Assembly: GCA_039986595.1 (NCBI GenBank)
Contig: JBDWQJ010000011.1
Coordinates: 1-64,000 of the forward strand
DNA from: Lentilitoribacter sp039986595
Lineage (GTDB): Bacteria; Pseudomonadota; Alphaproteobacteria; Rhizobiales; Rhizobiaceae
Direction: 5' to 3'
DNA: 64,000 nt
The number at the start of each line of letters is the position of its first letter. Within the stretch, counting starts at the first letter, position 1. The translations under genes and the position numbers were made by a program. The notes under the pieces were generated by a model, which was given only the letters and a program-made list of their open reading frames with translations, ran no database searches and was not told the origin of the DNA. Shown here in pieces: positions 62,547-64,000 of the stretch.

Positions 62547-63437
62547 TTATTGATTTTTCTTAAGAAAATCTATCAAAGCGCGCGTATTTGATGGCATATA
62601 TCGCTTACTGGGATAGGTTAACCAAACGCCTTCATCAAAATTTTCAGCACTGATTTGATAATCAGGAAAGACATCCACAAGATTACCGGAGGCCAAATCA
62701 TTCCCTATTAACCAGTCACTTAAAAGCGCTATGCCCTGCCCTTCAAGCACTGTGCGCCGGATGGCTAATGCGTTTGAGATAATGATATGCGGGGCAACAG
62801 GTATCGTATCCATCTCACCATTTGGCGATCTAAATTTCCATTGTTGGCGATAATCAGCATAAGGAAATGTAACGATTTTTGCGTTTTTTAGATCTTGAGG
62901 TGAAGCCATATTGCCGTGATTTTTAAGATACTCTTTGCTGGCAACAACGTGGTAATTTGCGTGCATGATACGCGTTGTGATCAGATCACTTTGCTTTTGC
63001 GGTGCCAAACGAAGCGCCAAATCAATGCGTTGATCAACGAGATCGATAGCGCGATCATCCAATATCAATTCAAGCTTTATATCTGGATATTGCTCATAGA
63101 ATTTTCCCAATCTAGGCACTAACCATCGCTCACCAAGCGCAATTGAAGTTGTAAGTCGCATATTACCAGATAGTTTATGCGTGCTCGCACGCGCGCCATC
63201 AATGATGGCATTCATCTCATCTAGTGGATCGCGCATCTGCTCATATGTGAGCTGTCCTGCTTGCGTTAATGAAAGTGTTCGTGTGGTGCGATGAAACAAG
63301 CGATATCCAAGTTCATCTTCAAGCGCTGAAATGATCCGTGACACTTTTGAAGGATCAAGATCATTGTCGCGCGCAGTATCGGCAAAAGACCCCTTTTGCA
63401 CAACTTGCATAAATATGGATAAGTCAGCTAAATTCAT
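62547..63437 (-). CDS. LysR-family regulator, divergent from SDR
   Basis: 296 residues. The DNA-binding part is LSIFMQVVQKGSFADTARDNDLDPSKVSRIISALE and the sensor part starts near residue 90, with LRLAPQKQSDLIT and a final region FDEGVWLTYPSKRYMPSNTRA. It belongs to the CrgA-like branch. It is divergent from the SDR gene, and an inverted repeat overlaps its start codon, so it probably represses itself and controls the SDR. Confidence 0.93.
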   Translation of the reverse strand: MNLADLSIFMQVVQKGSFADTARDNDLDPSKVSRIISALEDELGYRLFHRTTRTLSLTQAGQLTYEQMRDPLDEMNAIIDGARASTHKLSGNMRLTTSIALGERWLVPRLGKFYEQYPDIKLELILDDRAIDLVDQRIDLALRLAPQKQSDLITTRIMHANYHVVASKEYLKNHGNMASPQDLKNAKIVTFPYADYRQQWKFRSPNGEMDTIPVAPHIIISNALAIRRTVLEGQGIALLSDWLIGNDLASGNLVDVFPDYQISAENFDEGVWLTYPSKRYMPSNTRALIDFLKKNQ

Positions 63438-63458
63438 TCGTGCATTATTTGCATGAAT
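63436..63458. promoter_or_regulatory. Operator overlapping the LysR start
   Basis: ATTCGTGCA (63436-63444) and TGCATGAAT (63450-63458) are inverted repeats with one mismatch and a five-base spacer. CATGAATAT appears again near 63496. It overlaps the LysR start codon, pointing to autorepression. Confidence 0.5.
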
Positions 63459-63561
63459 ATGATCCAGAAATCAATATTTATCACATTTAATTACATGAAT
63501 ATATTGCGAGCAAGTTTTGAATCTGACACAATCAACAACAGACCACATGAGGAAATATTTC

Positions 63562-64000
63562 ATGGCTAATAAAATAGACCTTACGGGACGAACTGCATTT
63601 ATCACCGGCGCTAGTCGAGGTATTGGACAATCTACCGCGCACCAAATGGCAAAATATGGCGCCAACGTTGTGCTAGCAGCCCGCTCAATAAAAGACTGCA
63701 GAAAAATAGCCGATGAAATTGGTGATAAGGCGCTTGCGATTAAATGTGATGTCGCAAATTATGACGATGTTAAATCAGCCATCGATCATGCGACCGATCA
63801 TTTTGGCGGGATTGACATTCTCGTTAACAATGCCGGTATTATCGATCCTATCTCAATGCTGGAAAGCTCAGACCCAGAGGCATGGAGCCGTGTGGTGGAT
63901 GTCAATTTCAAGGGCGTTTATAATTGCTTGCATGCAAGCTTCCCTGCACTTAAAGCGTCAACACGTGAGGACAAGCGAAGTATTGTGATCAACATCTCAT
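63562..64000 (+). CDS. Short-chain dehydrogenase/reductase, N-terminal part (cut by right edge)
   Basis: The 146 visible codons belong to a classical SDR. The NAD(P) site is ITGASRGIGQS near residues 14-24, the adenine-ring Asp lies in KCDVANYDD, and NNAGI and DVNFKG lie near residues 88-115. Cofactor choice and substrate cannot be decided; the Arg following AA suggests NADP. The catalytic Tyr lies beyond the window. GAGG nine bases before the ATG sets the start. It is divergent from a LysR gene. Confidence 0.93.
   Translation, partial: MANKIDLTGRTAFITGASRGIGQSTAHQMAKYGANVVLAARSIKDCRKIADEIGDKALAIKCDVANYDDVKSAIDHATDHFGGIDILVNNAGIIDPISMLESSDPEAWSRVVDVNFKGVYNCLHASFPALKASTREDKRSIVINIS

Overview
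The window reads as ordinary chromosome of an alphaproteobacterium, most likely a marine member of the Hyphomicrobiales (Rhizobiales). Supporting signs are a choXWV choline transporter, an arsR/arsC/arsH set like that of Sinorhizobium, an extensin-family protein, a GlxA-type AraC regulator, a fused DppD-DppF ATPase, and rlmB divergent from tRNA-Tyr/tRNA-Gly. By eye the DNA is moderately AT-rich and fairly even. I see no phage, transposase, integrase or CRISPR. The genus cannot be fixed from sequence alone.

Layout, left to right. 0-7.6 kb: start of tuf (runs off the left edge), an ECF42-like sigma factor with its DGPF partner, a LysR gene divergent from a small protein across an array of operator-like boxes, a PilZ protein, an arsenic operon (arsR, Cys-rich peptide, arsC, arsH), and gloA-gloB followed by an extensin-like protein. 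7.8-17.8 kb: a CSS-EAL c-di-GMP phosphodiesterase, a hydrolase-OsmC fusion, membrane and secreted unknowns, fhs, a methyltransferase, and a LysR gene divergent from a double-CDGSH/glutamate-synthase-like flavoprotein. 17.8-21.1 kb: curli-type genes (two curlin-repeat proteins and a CsgH-like protein) and a DUF2235 hydrolase. 21.1-34.8 kb: choXWV, an AraC regulator, an esterase, an AEC carrier, an RND efflux pair, several membrane or secreted unknowns, and another LysR/small-protein pair. 35-46.6 kb: folD, a DUF2339 giant membrane protein, a nucleoside hydrolase with a GlxA-type regulator, a Nudix enzyme, a PCu(A)C copper chaperone, a Deg protease, a DMT exporter, DUF1993 and an isoprenylcysteine-methyltransferase-like protein. 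46.7-54 kb: tRNA-Gly, tRNA-Tyr, rlmB and a five-component peptide ABC transporter. 54-64 kb: a RibD-C reductase, an ArsR-like regulator with a perfect palindromic operator and a tiny downstream transcription unit, pncB with a VOC protein, a second PilZ protein, a BaiN-like flavoprotein whose 3' end is tandemly repeated, and a LysR gene divergent from an SDR (cut by the right edge).

Themes. Surface attachment and c-di-GMP (two PilZ, one EAL, curlins); detoxification (ars, glyoxalase, RND, OsmC); folate one-carbon metabolism (fhs, folD); nutrient uptake (choline, peptides). The most unusual items are the arsenic operon in which a 59-residue, eight-cysteine peptide sits where a permease or channel is expected, the ArsR-like operator followed by a 29-residue ORF and a terminator, the LysR box array, the 89-bp tandem repeat of a gene end, and the roughly 46 kb that separates tRNA-Gly from tuf.
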